DNA of 64,000 bases from Anaspis maculata. Taxonomy: Eukaryota > Arthropoda > Insecta > Coleoptera > Scraptiidae. The translations under genes were made by a program, and so were the position numbers. Below the pieces are notes generated by a model. That model saw only the letters and a program-made list of their open reading frames with translations, was not told the origin of the DNA and searched no databases. Positions 10,866 through 23,807 of the stretch are shown one piece after another. The stretch is taken from the NCBI GenBank assembly GCA_949128115.1, contig OX421965.1, positions 50,149,257-50,213,256 of the forward strand, written 5' to 3'. Position 1 is the stretch's first letter. The number at the start of each line of letters is the position of its first letter.

Positions 10866-12597
10866 AGCTTTCTTACCATATGCCGTTGCTACTGTAATAA
10901 TCCTATATGGATGAGGCTTTATTTGGTGTATGGAACCCAGCATTACACTTCACTCATGCTCTTTACGCCTGGGGTCCTAAATCGCAGCTAAATCGAATTA
11001 CCGCAGTGTACGGCCCTGGCTGCTTCCAGCTCGCTAGCTATACCTACCTAACTTAAATAGCTCGAACTCAAATCTGCCTAATATGTATCCATATGTATAT
11101 ACCTAGTTTCCCCGTTCGTCAAAGCCAGATAGTTTACATTCGCTCCGCGTAGATATTAATGCATTGTAATCCTGAGAAGTGTATGATTTAATACGCAATG
11201 CACTTAGCAGAATCAATTATCTGGTTGCTGGGGGTTTCCTTTTTGTGGAAGGGCTAATGGCTCAGGTTTCTCCCTCGCATACGGAAAAGCGGAAACTGAA
11301 TGGTTTCATTAGAAGCTCGTCAGATGCCGATGAAAGGCGATAAAAGTGGCACCAAATTGGCACCTATGACCTTTCGTAAATAAACTTCTCTTTTACTTCT
11401 TGTTCTTGTTGTTGTTGTCGTCGTCGAGGTGGGTATAGGTATAGTGTGCGTATGTTGTGAGGAAAGTTTTCCCCCGGCGGTTATGAGGGGCCAAATTCGA
11501 TTACCTACATGTCTCCTCGCGGAAACTTCCTGGCACTCTCCAGTGTGGTATAGTTGGAGTCAGCTCGATGGATGTCGGATTTGGTATGTATGTCAGCGCG
11601 CATAAATTTATGTGTCTCCGATTTGTTTGGGAAAAACATGTATTTCCGAGAGGCATATCCATTACGGATATTGGATAGGATATGACTGGTTAGAGGTGGA
11701 TACTGTACAGGGAAATCTATTCTGCTAATCAAGGAACCTGGATATTATTGATGTTTCATTTTTATGGTGATGGAGCCGGCTGAGTGGTTGTGCATGTATG
11801 CATGTTTACATTGAGTAAACAAGAGGCAGAGCTGGACTGAACAGGGTGGTTTGGGTTGGGTGACTGGGGCAGGAGGATGAGGTCAACTTAGATGTTCAAC
11901 ACTGCTAAAGGAAAGTGTGCTTTTTTAGAAGCTTCAAGAGCTCTGGAATTCGAAAAAATAGTCCGTGTGCTTCACACTCTCTTTTATTCACACAGCTACC
12001 AAATGCCAACTTCTAACCACAGAAGATCACAGATTACATATGTTTTGAAAAAACAATAGGTATTGTTGGTTCATTCTCAAGTTGATACCCACTAATGCAG
12101 TAGCAAAAAAATCAGTTCGGTAAGACCACACCACACCTCTACTTCACGAGAATATAGCAGGCATTTTTTTTTATCAAGAGATCATCAGGTTCGATTTTAG
12201 AACGTGCCACGGTTACCAAACTGCGGTGCGAAGATACAAAAGAAAAATTTGCACACAAAACCAACCAGAATATGTTACAAACTAGAATTCCTGCGGGGGG
12301 TATTAGGCATCATCCCTAGCATTTGCCGACCCATGATGTCCGAAACTGAATAAATATGGAAAATATCGGACCGGGACTCTCTTGTTTCGTTCACTTCGCA
12401 CTTTATCTGCCTTTCATGTTCAGCGTTCAAATCGGACGCTTTAAACGCATAAAAATATTTCCGACCTTACTGTGTACGTGTGTATGTGTGTGGGCTTCAG
12501 TTGATATTGTTGACACCATGACACTCTGCTAATTGAAGATAACGCAACTCACGCAAAACGACGGACGGAAAGGACGTCACGTTCATATGCGACATGG
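10866..12597. other. Gene-free stretch
   Basis: No gene was recognised. It contains a short TTG/GTC-rich simple repeat at about 11400-11428 and otherwise single-copy-looking sequence. Confidence 0.3.
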
Positions 12598-13187
12598 TAT
12601 ACAGGGTGTTTCAGGGATGATAGCAAAAAATTTAACTGTGGATAGATCTCGTCAAAATATGACGAAAACCTATATACCATTTTGCAAAGTTTGGCCTAAT
12701 GACAAAAATACAGCCCTCCAAAGTTCACTTTTTTCGGATTTCAAAAATTTGTAACTCAGGAACGTTTTGACAAATTTAGTTCTAATTCAGCACAAGCTTG
12801 TTTGTCATAATTATCTATCAACCTACCAAATTTGGAAAGAATCCAATCAGTGGCGTAGAAGTTATAAGGGATCACCTTAGGTCAACTTTTCTTCGGATGC
12901 TTCTAAATTATTGACCCTTATAACTCCTACACCACTGGTTGGATTTTTCCCAAATTTGGTAGGTTGATAGATAATTATGACAAACCAGCTTTTGCTGAAT
13001 TGAAGCTAAATTTGTCAAAACGTTCCTGAGTTACAGATTTTTGAAATCCAAAAAAAGTGAACTTGGGAGGGCTGTATCTTCGTCATTAGGCTGAACTTTG
13101 CAAAATGGTATATAGGATTTCGTCATATTTTTACAAGACCTACCCACCGTTGAATTTTTTGCTATCATCCCTGAAACACCCTGTATA
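12598..13187. repeat. Near-palindromic fold-back, TATACAGGGTG ends
   Basis: Two arms of about 270 bp pair almost end to end, with a loop of only about 45 bp (12871-12914). The ends are TATACAGGGTGTTTCAGGG and CCCTGAAACACCCTGTATA. There is no open frame of note. It is a MITE-like element with the terminal motif shared by several fold-backs here. Confidence 0.85.
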
Positions 13188-15299
13188 TGGCTGAGGTATT
13201 ACTGTCTATCTAACTAAAAGCGTATTATGTCAATATTTTATGACATCAGAGTTCGATCAAGATTGTCTCATTGTAGAGTGAATATGGGGTAATTAGCTAG
13301 GGTGACCTGCTATAGTAGTTATACCACTCTTGCTCTTGGTTGGCTGCGCAAAATTCAGGATTAAAATATGGCATTAGACAGCTCCTCTACATACAAGACT
13401 GCTTATTCTCTAATACGACTCTGCTACCGCAGACTTTGATAGGATTTGTTGTCTGCTGCCATATCCGTTCCATTGCTCACTTTTGCAAAATAATGATGCC
13501 TGAAACGGCTAGTTGAGAATGCGTTTTGTTCTTATAGCTCTTGATCTTTTATAATATCCTGCTCGTGAGAAGAGTTTGCAGCAAGTCGCAACTCTATACC
13601 TACTTGCGACTGGATGACCTCCCGGTCTTCCAATTTTGAGATGATGATTAGGGAGTCTGCATCAATGATTAGGAAGTCTATGATGATCACAAAACCAACC
13701 TTTAAATTGAAAAAGCATCATTATTTCGGATTGCTGAAGATCAGAAAGGAGATACCTACTCGTGATAATAATATGGATTTTCCGTTATAAGACTTTGTGA
13801 GTAGGTACCCTTAAAATATAAAATTAGGCGGAAGGAAAATCGTCCGAAGTGGAAAGAGCTGATGCAAGGGAGAATCTGTATAAACATTAGTCTTATTTAA
13901 GGTGGAAGCCTCTTTCGCATAAAAACAAAGAAAAGTCGTTTTATTCCAACCGGGATTACACGCTACATTACGGGATAGGTCAGGTGTATTCGCTTACGTA
14001 GGGGGGACCCTTATAAAAGTTATTCGCCTAAGCAAATTCATGTGGAAAAAGAACGAGGCGTGTTTTATTTTTCACTTTTTTTATATCCTAAATATTACAG
14101 CATTTTACATGCTTTATAATCTGATGAAGAATACTTTCACAAATTTATTGAAACTGAAGCGCTGTACGAACAGAATTTAAATTATGCCAGCTGGCGCCTG
14201 CGTCATCAATCTGAAGTACAAACTCAGAAGATGTCACTTTGGATTTTAGATATGTTCTGCTGAGGCAAAATAATGCTAAGGCAAATGCAATATCATATTG
14301 GGATGTAATAGGTTGTCATCTGTCAAACAAAAGTGTCACTGTCAAAAAATGACAAAAAAGCTATATCTCACGGAACTTGACTTATAATGTGTCATTTATT
14401 TTGAAGTCAGAAGATATGAAATAGTTCCTATTTGTCAAAAATTGAAATAAGTCAAACTTTGAAATTCCAATATTTGATAATTAAAAAATTATCATTCATG
14501 GATTCTCGGGCATCAGGGAGCAAGAGAACTAATTCTCAGCCGATACCACTCAAGACGACCGTTTACATGACCTTTGTCCTGATGGACGCGCGTTCGGCGC
14601 TTGGCTTATGACGATGCCAAGCGCCATGGGGATCGTTTTCTTCGAGTTTCGACTGATATCGGAAGAAGATTGTATGATGGCTGTCAACGCAGCGTATCAA
14701 TATTTCTTCTGTGGGATTTCACCTTATTTTACCATATTAAAATGTATAATTATTATAAGCCACGCAAAGTTTTAAAAATTCCCCTTTTAAAGAAACAGGC
14801 ACAAAAATGCGAACTTGTGTTAACCCATGGTCGGGCAGTTTTGATGCGGTCACATTTGGGACTTTCGACCATAGTGTCGCCCGTCCTAAGACTGTAAATG
14901 GGTCGAGCGACGAGATTTTATTACTTTAAATGAGGGTGGCCTTTCCGTCTGCGGGCACAGAAGCGAGGAGCTAGACCAGCACGGAGGCAGAAAGACGTGG
15001 GTAGTTTCTCGAAGAGGCTGTGTGTTTTGCGTGTTTTTGTAGGTAAATATTAATTTTTGTTGTATTTTTTAAATTACTTGTGTATTCGTTTGTCGTTTTC
15101 TATTTGAATACTACTTGGTTTCGATTGATTAGTCACTGCCGAATTAAATTAAAAGTACGTCCTTTTTATTGAAAAAAACATACGCTCAGATAATTTTAAA
15201 GGCACGCATGCCGCTTTTGACTGGAATAATTCAGCGTGAGGTGTTTATTGCATTAATTTTGTCTGTTTAAATTTTATGTCATAATTCTATGGTCAGATT
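13188..15299. other. Gene-free stretch with short hairpin
   Basis: No gene was recognised. A 10-bp perfect stem GGCGCTTGGC/GCCAAGCGCC with a 10-nt loop lies at 14596-14625. Positions 14311-14400 are a copy of a dispersed repeat also found at 19401-19550 and, inverted, at 26360-26518. Confidence 0.35.
14311..14400 (+). repeat. Dispersed repeat, copy 1
   Basis: It shares GTCATCTGTCAAACAAAAGT, GTCAAAAAATGACA and CTATATCT...AACTTGACTT with 19401-19490. A related inverted copy lies at 26360-26518. Confidence 0.6.
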
Positions 15300-16085
15300 A
15301 GTAATTTTTTGTATGTAATTTTTTTTTCATGTGTGCACTTGACTGTAATTTTGTGTCAAATTTCAGCTGAACGTCATTATTTGTGATATTTTTATGTTGT
15401 CATTTTTATGTACAGTTTTGTGGTCAACTCCTTTTTAATGTCAGTGCTGTATCTTTGATCTGTCATAATCTTTGTGACAAGATTCAGAGCCCTCCGTCTG
15501 TTCCGGTTCTCAAATATTTATCCTTTTTGTTTGTTTACTTCGAATTACCCCCTGAGATTTTGCAAATGGCGCTTGCGAGTATGATCGAGCCTTGATGTAC
15601 CTATGTTACTAATATTTTCTTGAATACCGTGAAAGTCGTATTTCGTGTCATCACCCGCTTCCGCTCAACCTAACTTGACTGTTTTCAATGTTTTGTTTTG
15701 CACATGTGTCATTGGGTCCTACCGTCCAAGCAGGTTGTACGGTACTTTTTGTTGGGGTGTCATGTTAATTGATTTTGCTTTGTTTGTTATGAGATGATTT
15801 TATGTCACCTGTCGGGGAATGGACTGGGACAGCAATAGCGGATACGTTTGATTGGTTGCAACTTAGTCGCTTGCGACTCGCGTAACGAGGCAAATGTCAG
15901 CTTTTGTGGGTTAGGTTCTCTTTCAGTGTCCTCGGACACGGGATACGCCCACCGCCCCGCCATTTAGTATTATTTTGTAGTTATATTGTAGTGTTTTGTT
16001 TATTATGTCCTGTCTACTAACATGTCTTCAGTTGTTGTTTTTTGTGTGTTTGTGTGAGTGTGGCGACCTTTTGTTTTGTGTATTA

Positions 16086-16190
16086 TGCGTTCCTTTGCGT
16101 TGCGTTGCGTTGTTTTGCGTTGCTTTGCGTTGCTTTGCGTTGCTTTGCGTTACTTTGCGTTGTGTTGCGTTACTTTGCGTTATTTGCTGC
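16086..16190 (+). repeat. TTGCG/CTTTGCGTTG simple tandem repeat
   Basis: Repeated gcgttg and ctttgcgttg units occur in the left arm of the large inverted repeat. The right arm lacks this expansion, so it arose after the arms diverged. Confidence 0.85.
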
Positions 16191-16478
16191 GTTGCGGTAG
16201 GGAGAACAAAGTCTCAGTGAGTTTTACATTTTGTCACAACATGTTTGAGAACCCTTTTCTTTGAGCTTAACTCGGTGGTTTCTTCGACTGGGTTCTTCCA
16301 CATGAGTGCTTTTTTCCGAATCCGTCACTCTCCATTTTCTTTGACTTGACAGTTTGACATATTTTGTTGTGTTGTTTTCAATTGTTTTATTGTTTTTGTT
16401 TATTTTGTTCATGCTGTCAGTCACATGTTAGGTGTTTTGAGAAAAGAACCAAAAGACTAATTTTGCACTTCATTTGTT

Positions 16479-17096
16479 TTGAGTAAATGTAATTTCTGTG
16501 CAATGAGCGTGTTTCATTGTAGTCCACCTTCTTCCCCCTCGAGTCGTTCACCTCATGAACAAAAGCGGATCAAAGGGTTAAGACGCGAACAAAAACGGGT
16601 ACAACGAAGGGTTCCGATGATCAGAGGCCAAACACGTGAAAATGTCATTGGGGGGGGGGGAGGGCGTACCATTACACTTCCTCAAAAATTAGGACAAGGA
16701 GATATAGAGATTTTGATGGGATTCCATCAGATGTCTGTTCACCTTGCTTCCGTTTGGATTACTCCACATTTTTGTAGAAGCCAAATAGCCCCAAACCACT
16801 TGAAAAGTTTCCAAAAGATTACTGGGACATTTTTTGACAAACGAACAGTTCTGTCGTTTAATATTGAAGATTTCTCAATAGAATGTTCAATTTTTATTTT
16901 TTTGAATTTTTTTAAAAAAGTACCTTCAAATGAATCACCCTTCACGTGCAAAATTAGTATTTTATGGTTCTTTTCGCAAAACACCAAACCTGTGACTGAC
17001 AGAATGGACAAAATGAACAAAAACAATAAAAAAAAAATTGAAAACAACACAACAAAATATGTCACACTGTCAAGTCAAAGAAAAAAAGAAGAGTGA
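16479..17096 (+). CDS. Unrecognised 205-codon ORF in fold-back loop
   Basis: This is an open frame of 205 codons spanning the loop and inner right arm of the 15300-18040 inverted repeat. I do not recognise it. The N-terminal third is Ser/Pro then Arg/Lys/Gln-rich (RREQKRVQRR) and is followed by a Gly run from a G-homopolymer. The rest is hydrophobic or low in complexity, and it ends in an Asn/Lys-rich tail translated from the inverted arm. No transmembrane, zinc or catalytic motif stands out. The frame overlaps repeat arm sequence that is open by composition, so it may well not be a gene. Its possible interest is only that it fills the loop. Confidence 0.15.
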   Translation: MSKCNFCAMSVFHCSPPSSPSSRSPHEQKRIKGLRREQKRVQRRVPMIRGQTRENVIGGGGGRTITLPQKLGQGDIEILMGFHQMSVHLASVWITPHFCRSQIAPNHLKSFQKITGTFFDKRTVLSFNIEDFSIECSIFIFLNFFKKVPSNESPFTCKISILWFFSQNTKPVTDRMDKMNKNNKKKIENNTTKYVTLSSQRKKEE

Positions 17097-18051
17097 CGGA
17101 CTTAAAAAAAGAACACTAAGTGAAAGAACTCGCCCAACGAACCCCTGAACTTTGCTCAAAGAAGAAAACTCTCAAATATGTGACAAAATAAATGACATAA
17201 ACTCACTGATATTTTCGGTATGATTGGCAAGCAAAATTTAGCTAAATTAGCAAACTCACACAGACACTCAAAATACAAAAACCGAAGAAACATTATAGTA
17301 GACAGAGGGTACTAAAGAAAACACTACCATACAACTAGATAATAATACAGAATGGTGGTGTTAGGTGGGTGCGTATCCCGTAACCGAGGACCCTGTAAGA
17401 GAACCTAACCCACAAAAGCTGACATGTGCCTCGTTACGCGAGTCGCAAACGACTAAGTTGCAACCAATTAAACATATCCGCTATGGCAGACCCGTTCCCT
17501 TTCCTGACAGGTAACAACAAATCATCTCAGAACAAACAAAGCAAAATCAATCAACATGACACCCCAACAAAAGTACCGTACCAAAAGTCAGCGGTAGAAC
17601 CCAATGACACATGTGCAAGAACGAAAAATTGAAAACAGTCAAGTTAGGTTGAGCGGGAGCGGGTGTTGACACAAAATACAACTTTCATGGTATTCAGGAA
17701 AATGTTGATGGACGCATCAAAGGCCCTTACATACACAAGAAGGACAGCAAAATCTCAGTGAGCATTATTCATAAAATGACATTGAAAGTTACTGAGAGTC
17801 ACAATAAAAGGAGGGCAGAAACTTAGACATAAAAATTATGACACATCAAGTACATCAATGACATGACAGATGAAATCGTTGTACAAAGCACAGCGACATT
17901 ATTCAATGACATACAATTTTAAAAATGGACTTAGAATGATTGCACATAAAAATGGAACAGTTAAATAGCACGCACAAAAATCAGTCAAGTAGACACATGA
18001 AAATCAAATTCTACAAATATAATGGAATGGTCATGGAAATATTGACATGAT

Positions 18052-19118
18052 ATACAGAGGAGTGCATAAAAAACGGCCACCGCTGTAGCATCGTCATTTC
18101 TTATCCGATCTTCAAAATTCAAAGAATCAGTTCAAATGGCATAATGTCTTCTATAATTCGACAGTGAAAAATATTTTTTTTATTATGATGCTTCTGAGCA
18201 CTGACAGTCAAGTTTTGTTTTTCAAATGGTAACTATATTTTTTTAATTCATTTTTGGATTCCTTATGGTTAGCTGGATATAATGATGCATCAATATCACA
18301 CTTTGTTGATAAACACGAAGAAAAAAAAATAAACTGCGAAATTTTCTCACACAACAGTAGCGTCAGAACACTCACGATATGCACGTAGTCCGGTAAGCTG
18401 GGTGCAGAATGATGTTCAAAAGCACATAGTAGGTCAGGCGTTTGGTTTTTCAAAATGTGAATGTCAAATTGTTTTCAAAATCCGAAAGAAGTTGTCCGTC
18501 TCCAAGACTTGTTTATTCTCTATTTTAAGCTTAGGTTAGATACTACCTATTTCATATTTTTTCAAGTGTGTATTGTGGAAATAAAGAATCGATAAGACCT
18601 TTCTCCCTGACAGGTCACAATACATACTCAAAAAGATATAAAATAATAAGCTGAAAATAGAGAAAAAAACGTCTTAGAGATAGACAGCTTCTTTTGGATT
18701 TTAGAAACATTTTGACATTTACATTTTGAAAAACCAAACGCCTGACCTACTATGTGCTTTTGAACATCATTTTGCACCCAGCCCACCAGATTGCGTGCAT
18801 ATCGTGGGTGTTGTGGTGCTACTATGAGGTGTAATAATTTCGCAGTTTTAATTTTTTTTCTTCGTGTCTGATAATGAAATGTGTGATATTGATACATCAT
18901 TATATTCAGATAAGCATAAAGAACCCAAAAATGAATTAAAAAAATATTGTTGCCATCTGAAAAACAAAAGTGCTCAGAAGCATCATAATAAAAAAAAATT
19001 TTTTACTGTCAAATCATAGATGACATCAAACCATTCAAACTGGTTCTTGAATTTTGAAGATCGGATAAGGAATAACGATGCTACATCGGTGGCCGTTTTT
19101 GATGCACCCCTCTGTATA
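18052..19118. repeat. Fold-back element, TATACAGAGG ends
   Basis: Arms of about 480 bp (18052-18540 and 18640-19118) pair with moderate divergence. The ends are TATACAGAGGAGTGCAT and ATGCACCCCTCTGTATA. The inner matching blocks include AACGGCCACCG, ATTCAAAG/GATCGGATAAG and CAAACGCCTGACCTACTATG. No transposase frame was seen. Confidence 0.8.
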
Positions 19119-19310
19119 ATTATGCAAACAGACAAGTTCAATTCGTGTAAAATCAGAACACGGCGGCAAGACAAAAACTATCGTGCGTGTTTAGAAAACG
19201 GAGAAGTTTCAAAACTAAGTATTTCATAGCCATGCAGCGCGCGGATAATAATAGATTTTAATATGGTAAATAAGGCGGAGCCCCACAATGGCCTGAGCAT
19301 ATCAATAGCT

Positions 19311-19372
19311 CACGCCGGTAGCGCAGCTCATCAATGGTGTAGGAAGTCGGGTTTGAAATTCAGCCCGAAGTC
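19311..19372 (+). other. tRNA-like pseudo-promoter, weak
   Basis: CCGGTAGCGCAGCTCA resembles an A box. GGGTTTGAAATTCAGCCC at 19349-19366 resembles a B box arm with one extra base. It could be a decayed tRNA-derived SINE head; no tail was seen. Confidence 0.25.
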
Positions 19373-19400
19373 GGTAGCCGCAATTTTCCACCAAAGTTTT

Positions 19401-19550
19401 TGGCTGTCATCTGTCAAACAAAAGTGTCACGGTCAAAAAATGACAGAATCTATATCTAACGCAACTTGACTTGAAATATATCATCTGGGAGCCTTTGAAA
19501 AACTGTATTTTGAACAGTTGAAAGTAATTCTTCACCTGTTAGCTGTCAAA
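19401..19550 (+). repeat. Dispersed repeat, copy 2
   Basis: It is related to 14311-14400 and, inverted, to 26360-26518. The shared blocks include GGCTGTCATCTGTCAAACA and TTTGAAAAACTGTATT...GAACAGTTG. Confidence 0.6.
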
Positions 19551-22500
19551 CGTTGACTATAAAATTGTGGATCTTCATGAATGGACAAATTCATTAATTC
19601 AGAGATTACCCGATGGATTCGAGCCAATAGCGGCGAAAAGCTACACAGTGAAAAAAATGTGGAGAAAATCATGATGAAGTCTGCAATCGCAACTTTTTAC
19701 GATTTCCCATTTGGGCGCTATGGATTTGGGAACTTTTTTTCTTGGACGATAGGTACCACCTTTGTGAAGGAGCAAAAGGTGTGGTGAAGAAGGTTGTTTA
19801 CGCGAACTTTTGCCTGAACGTGGAGCGTCCAGCGGCTGATGACTCACCGAAAGCGAACTTTCTGGCCAGGCTATGGACTGAGATTCCGACCGATATCAAA
19901 AATGAGTCAAATTCAGGGTTTTGGTTTTCCGGCGCCGGCGGTGATTTTTTCAAGACAAAATTTGCACATTTTCCAATTTGAAAAACTGAAGTGCAAACTT
20001 TGATCTGTGAAGGTTGAAGCAATTTTTGTTGCAAAAATTTTTGAAATTGAAAGAATGCTTTATGAAGATGTTGAAAGTTTCCTCCGATGTTGCTTTCAAA
20101 TCAATTCTGAAATTTTTCAATGCATGGCTCATCCGCCAATTGTGCAGGTGTGTGTCGTATTTGCGCGACGTGGTCTCCAGCGAGTTTCGCAACAGTATTG
20201 AGCCTCGCGCGAACGTGGCGGTGAATATTGTTATTGAAAATCGTTCTGAAATCAACAGAATGCTGGTATTGAAAACGTGATCGTTCAACATTGACAACTC
20301 TCTCATGCATTTATGCAAAATTGATGCTAAAGGGTTGCAGAGAAGTGCCAACTTGGATGCATTTTCGTGACGCCGCTATTTGCAGTTCACGGCGCCACTC
20401 CAAGCAATTCCCTTCATGTCGTCCTTACACATTCCTCTTGCATAATGCACCAGCACAATAAATGGTTGTCGTCCGAATTATCCCAAAAATATGGAATACT
20501 ACATTGTGCGAGCGAACAAGGTCTTCGGATTCAAACAGGACGGATTTCCTTGAAATAATAATGAACCTTCAAACTAGACTGAGAAGTGGCACATGGATCT
20601 GCATTTTGCATTTCATCCCCAGTTGGATAGGCAGGTTGGAGGGTTGCACATATTCAGATATTGTTAGGAGGAAGAAAAAGTAATGATTTTATCCATTTCT
20701 TAAATAAGCTTGAATGTGAAAAGTTGTCATTAGGGACCTCCCATCGCAAGCAAATAAAAAGTTCTTGTGGAATATTGCATGAAAGCTCTTCATTTAGCAT
20801 GTTCTGAAAAAACTCGAGGTACTCTTCACTCTTATCTTTATCACAAACTAAATTTTTTTGAAATCTGTTGGATACTTCTTAAGTTATTGCATTTCTAAAT
20901 TTACATATTGACAGCTCACATTTTTTCGACTATTTTGAATGCAGTTTTACAGAAAATGATGTGAGTATCACAAGTCAAAACAGTTGCAACACAGCCCGTT
21001 GAGAAAAGGTGTTCCAACCGAGGTTTCAACATAATTTCCACATTTTTGCAAACAGGGACCTGAAAAAGGCAATAAACATTTTCGATGAGATGTAAAATCA
21101 AAAACGTTCAAGTTTTAAACGGCATGAATGAACATTTCGTCAATTTCATGGGTATTCTAAATGCCCATTTCCAACACGCAACACTTTTATTTGTCCTCCC
21201 TTATTCAGCACACGCTCCGCAAACATTGTTACACGAGCCAGATTTGATTTCATCCGTCCCCAAGAGCAGACGAGAGTTTTTTGATCGCTCTGTGTTTGCG
21301 GTCCTCATATCGTCTATGTACAGTCTTGAAGACAAAAGGGATACACCGAGGGATATGCCCTCGGATACACCTCGTTGCCCTCATAAAACTGCAAATTTGT
21401 TTTGTGTATTTGCTCGTCCCTTAGACTACTCATGTGATGCCTGCGTGTCCCGAAACTTCACAAAATGAGCTATGTGATATGATAATTCCAGCGCGGTCTA
21501 GATTTAATAAACCCAATTAGGGATTTAATCGTCGGAGTAATCCAGGGGATAATCGAGGGTTTAGCGACTTAGAATTGAAGGGGTGAGCCATTCTGCATAG
21601 CTATAGATGATGTTGAATTTACAAGAGATTCTCGCGCAACTAAAAATTTTGCGGGTTAACCAGAGCGAGTCTATCCCGAAGGGCTACGCATAAATCGACT
21701 GTTTATATACCACTAGGCGGTTTCATAAACAATTGGCGTGGTTTCTGGAATATCACCTCGGGGTACAGTTTGGGCATGAAATATTTCCTTTTACGAGGTA
21801 GCTGAGGCCAAGACATCGTTTGCTCTTTAAATTTTTTAATGCTGATGGCGGAGGATTCAATAAATTCCAGGTCGAGAGTGGAGACAGCTAGCGATTTGCG
21901 CCGGGGTGGTTCTTTGAAGTTTCCAGACCTTAACGTAGTTCAAATAATCGGTCGAGTGCACTTGATTAACACACACGCTGGTACATACCTACTACCTACC
22001 TGAAGTTTCTCGAATAAATACGGGAGAGAGGCGAAATCTTATCACATTAAGTCAAACCCAGCGCAGAAGTGTTCAACACGGGCGCACCACTCAAACTTTA
22101 CAACTACTAAGAGGGGCCATAAACATTAAATTGTTTGCCCGGGTGGATGGATACAATCCCTTTGAACGACGCAGGTCGAGAGGTACAGGGTGTCACGCAG
22201 ACAGGTGAAGATATGGATTTGAAGGGGGAGAAGATTAAAGTTTTGTGGCGGGATAAGGCCAGGTATTGGAGCGATCTATTGGTCGCAAACGGAATTATTG
22301 CTGCTAAAGTTCTCTGATCGAGGTTTATCTTCCATTTTGCAACAAGACCTGTAAGGTCGGTCGACACCTTTCACAGTGACATGCTAATTAGAGTTGTCAA
22401 ATTTACAGTCCTGGAATAATTACTACAGATCGACTACTAATAAAAACAACCACTGCCCAAGTAACACATCAGGTCAAAATTAGGTTTGTTTCGACCTCCA

Positions 22501-22613
22501 TTTGGTCAGGGACTAATTTGTGTCAAGGCAAATTTACCTCAAATCGACGTCGAATTAAGGTAAACGGGGAATTGGATGTTGGATGACGGTAATTCTGACG
22601 TTGAAGATAGGAA
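19551..22613. other. Gene-free stretch
   Basis: No gene was recognised. Open frames of about 60-130 codons occur on both strands around 19742-20351 and 21085-21468, but they overlap each other and show no family motif. A short hairpin ACCGAGGG...CCCTCGG lies near 21343-21362. Confidence 0.3.
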
Positions 22614-23807
22614 ATACAGGGTGTTTCACTGACCTTGCATAAAATTTTGGAAGGTGATTCCTTTCAAAAAATAAGTCGAAAAGTAGGAGTAACATTATTT
22701 CCTGAATTGCTTCCTAAGGGAGTTACAGCCCCTCAAAGGTACGAAGTGAAACAGAGTTTTTGATTATTTGCTCAAGAATTGTCAAGGTGAAGAACTTCAA
22801 ATTTGGTGTAAAATGGTTACTCAACATATCACATGTTCACGCAAAATTTCGAACAAATCTGGCCAGTAGCGGAGGAGTTAGAGGAGGTTGGAGTAGGTTG
22901 AACTGTCAAAAAACAAATGTCTGCAATCCGTTCGTATTTTTGTTCGCACGTTTGGATAGACTTGTTCAAGACTAAACTTTTATGTCCCTCGCATTTTTTC
23001 CGTAGCATTCACCGTTCACTAGTAAAAGTGAAAAAACCAGGAACGTGCGACATGACACGCGGTTTTTAATTTTTTTTTGTCAGAAAGTTATATGTTGGTA
23101 CCTATCTAATGTGTAAACGAAAGTAAGAGACTATTTAATTGTGCAAACAAAAATACGACCGGAACGTAGACTTTTTTCTAGCAATTCAACCTAACCCCAC
23201 TTTATTTCGACCCCACTGGTCAGATTTGTTTGGTTTTTTTTTTTTTTTTTTTTTGGCACAAGGAGATTTCTTCACAGTGCAAATAAAACACATGTGAGAT
23301 TTAGAACCAATTTAACCATCATCAGTGGAGTTGGGGGTTGGGGTCGGTTAACCACCAGAAGAAAATCATTCGACACGCTCTTGATTTTTCCACTTTTACT
23401 CGTGAACGGTGCATCCTACAGGAAAAATGCAAGGGACATAAAAGTTCAGTCTTGAACAAGTCTATCCAAATGTGCGATCAAAAATACGAAAGGATTGCAG
23501 ACATTCTTTTATGACAGTTCAACCTACCCCAACCCACTCTAACTTCGCCGCCACTAGTCAGATTTGTTTGAAATTTGGCATGTACATTTGCATTGTTGAA
23601 AAACTTTCCTACACCAAATTTGAAGTTGTTCCTTTTGACGGTTCTTAAGTTAATAATTAAAAACTCTGTTTCACTTCGTACCTTTAAGGGGCTGTAACTC
23701 CCTTAGGAAGCAATTTAGGAAAAAATGTTACTTTTATTTTTCAACTCAATTTGTTGCGAGGAATCACATCCCGAAATTTTATGCAAGGTCTCTGGAACAC
23801 TCTGTAT
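22614..23807. repeat. Fold-back element with nested loop repeat
   Basis: The arms run about 22614-23045 and 23375-23807, with ends ATACAGGGTGTTTCACTGACC shortened inward and ...GGAACACTCTGTAT. The loop contains a further partial copy: the caacctaacccc...ggtcagatttgtttgg block at about 23187-23232 matches the right arm near 23518-23572 in the same orientation. A T-run of 20 or more bases is at 23237-23254. Confidence 0.75.

Larger units (their letters stand above)
15300..18040. repeat. Large inverted repeat, arms about 1.1 kb
   Basis: The left arm (about 15300-16475) and the right arm (about 16950-18040) are inverted complements at moderate divergence. Matching blocks include tcatgtgtNcacttgactg, ccgctcaacctaacttgac, the cgagtcgcaa...gactaagttgcaacc block, gtgggttaggttctct, and the inner tgtcagtcacatgttaggtg. 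The loop (16476-16950) holds a long but unrecognised open frame. The right end abuts the next fold-back at 18052. A single-copy relative of this repeat surrounds the satellite-bearing element at 37042-39272. Confidence 0.75.

Noticed and set aside
14119..14157. CTGATGA...GAAAC spacing resembling a hammerhead
   Set aside because: Helix II would need an AG mismatch and only four weak A/T pairs around a 12-nt loop. This is better explained by chance than the motif at 42473-42498.
19742..20351. Several open frames on both strands, up to 133 codons
   Set aside because: They overlap one another, have no recognisable motif, and the composition suggests chance openness.
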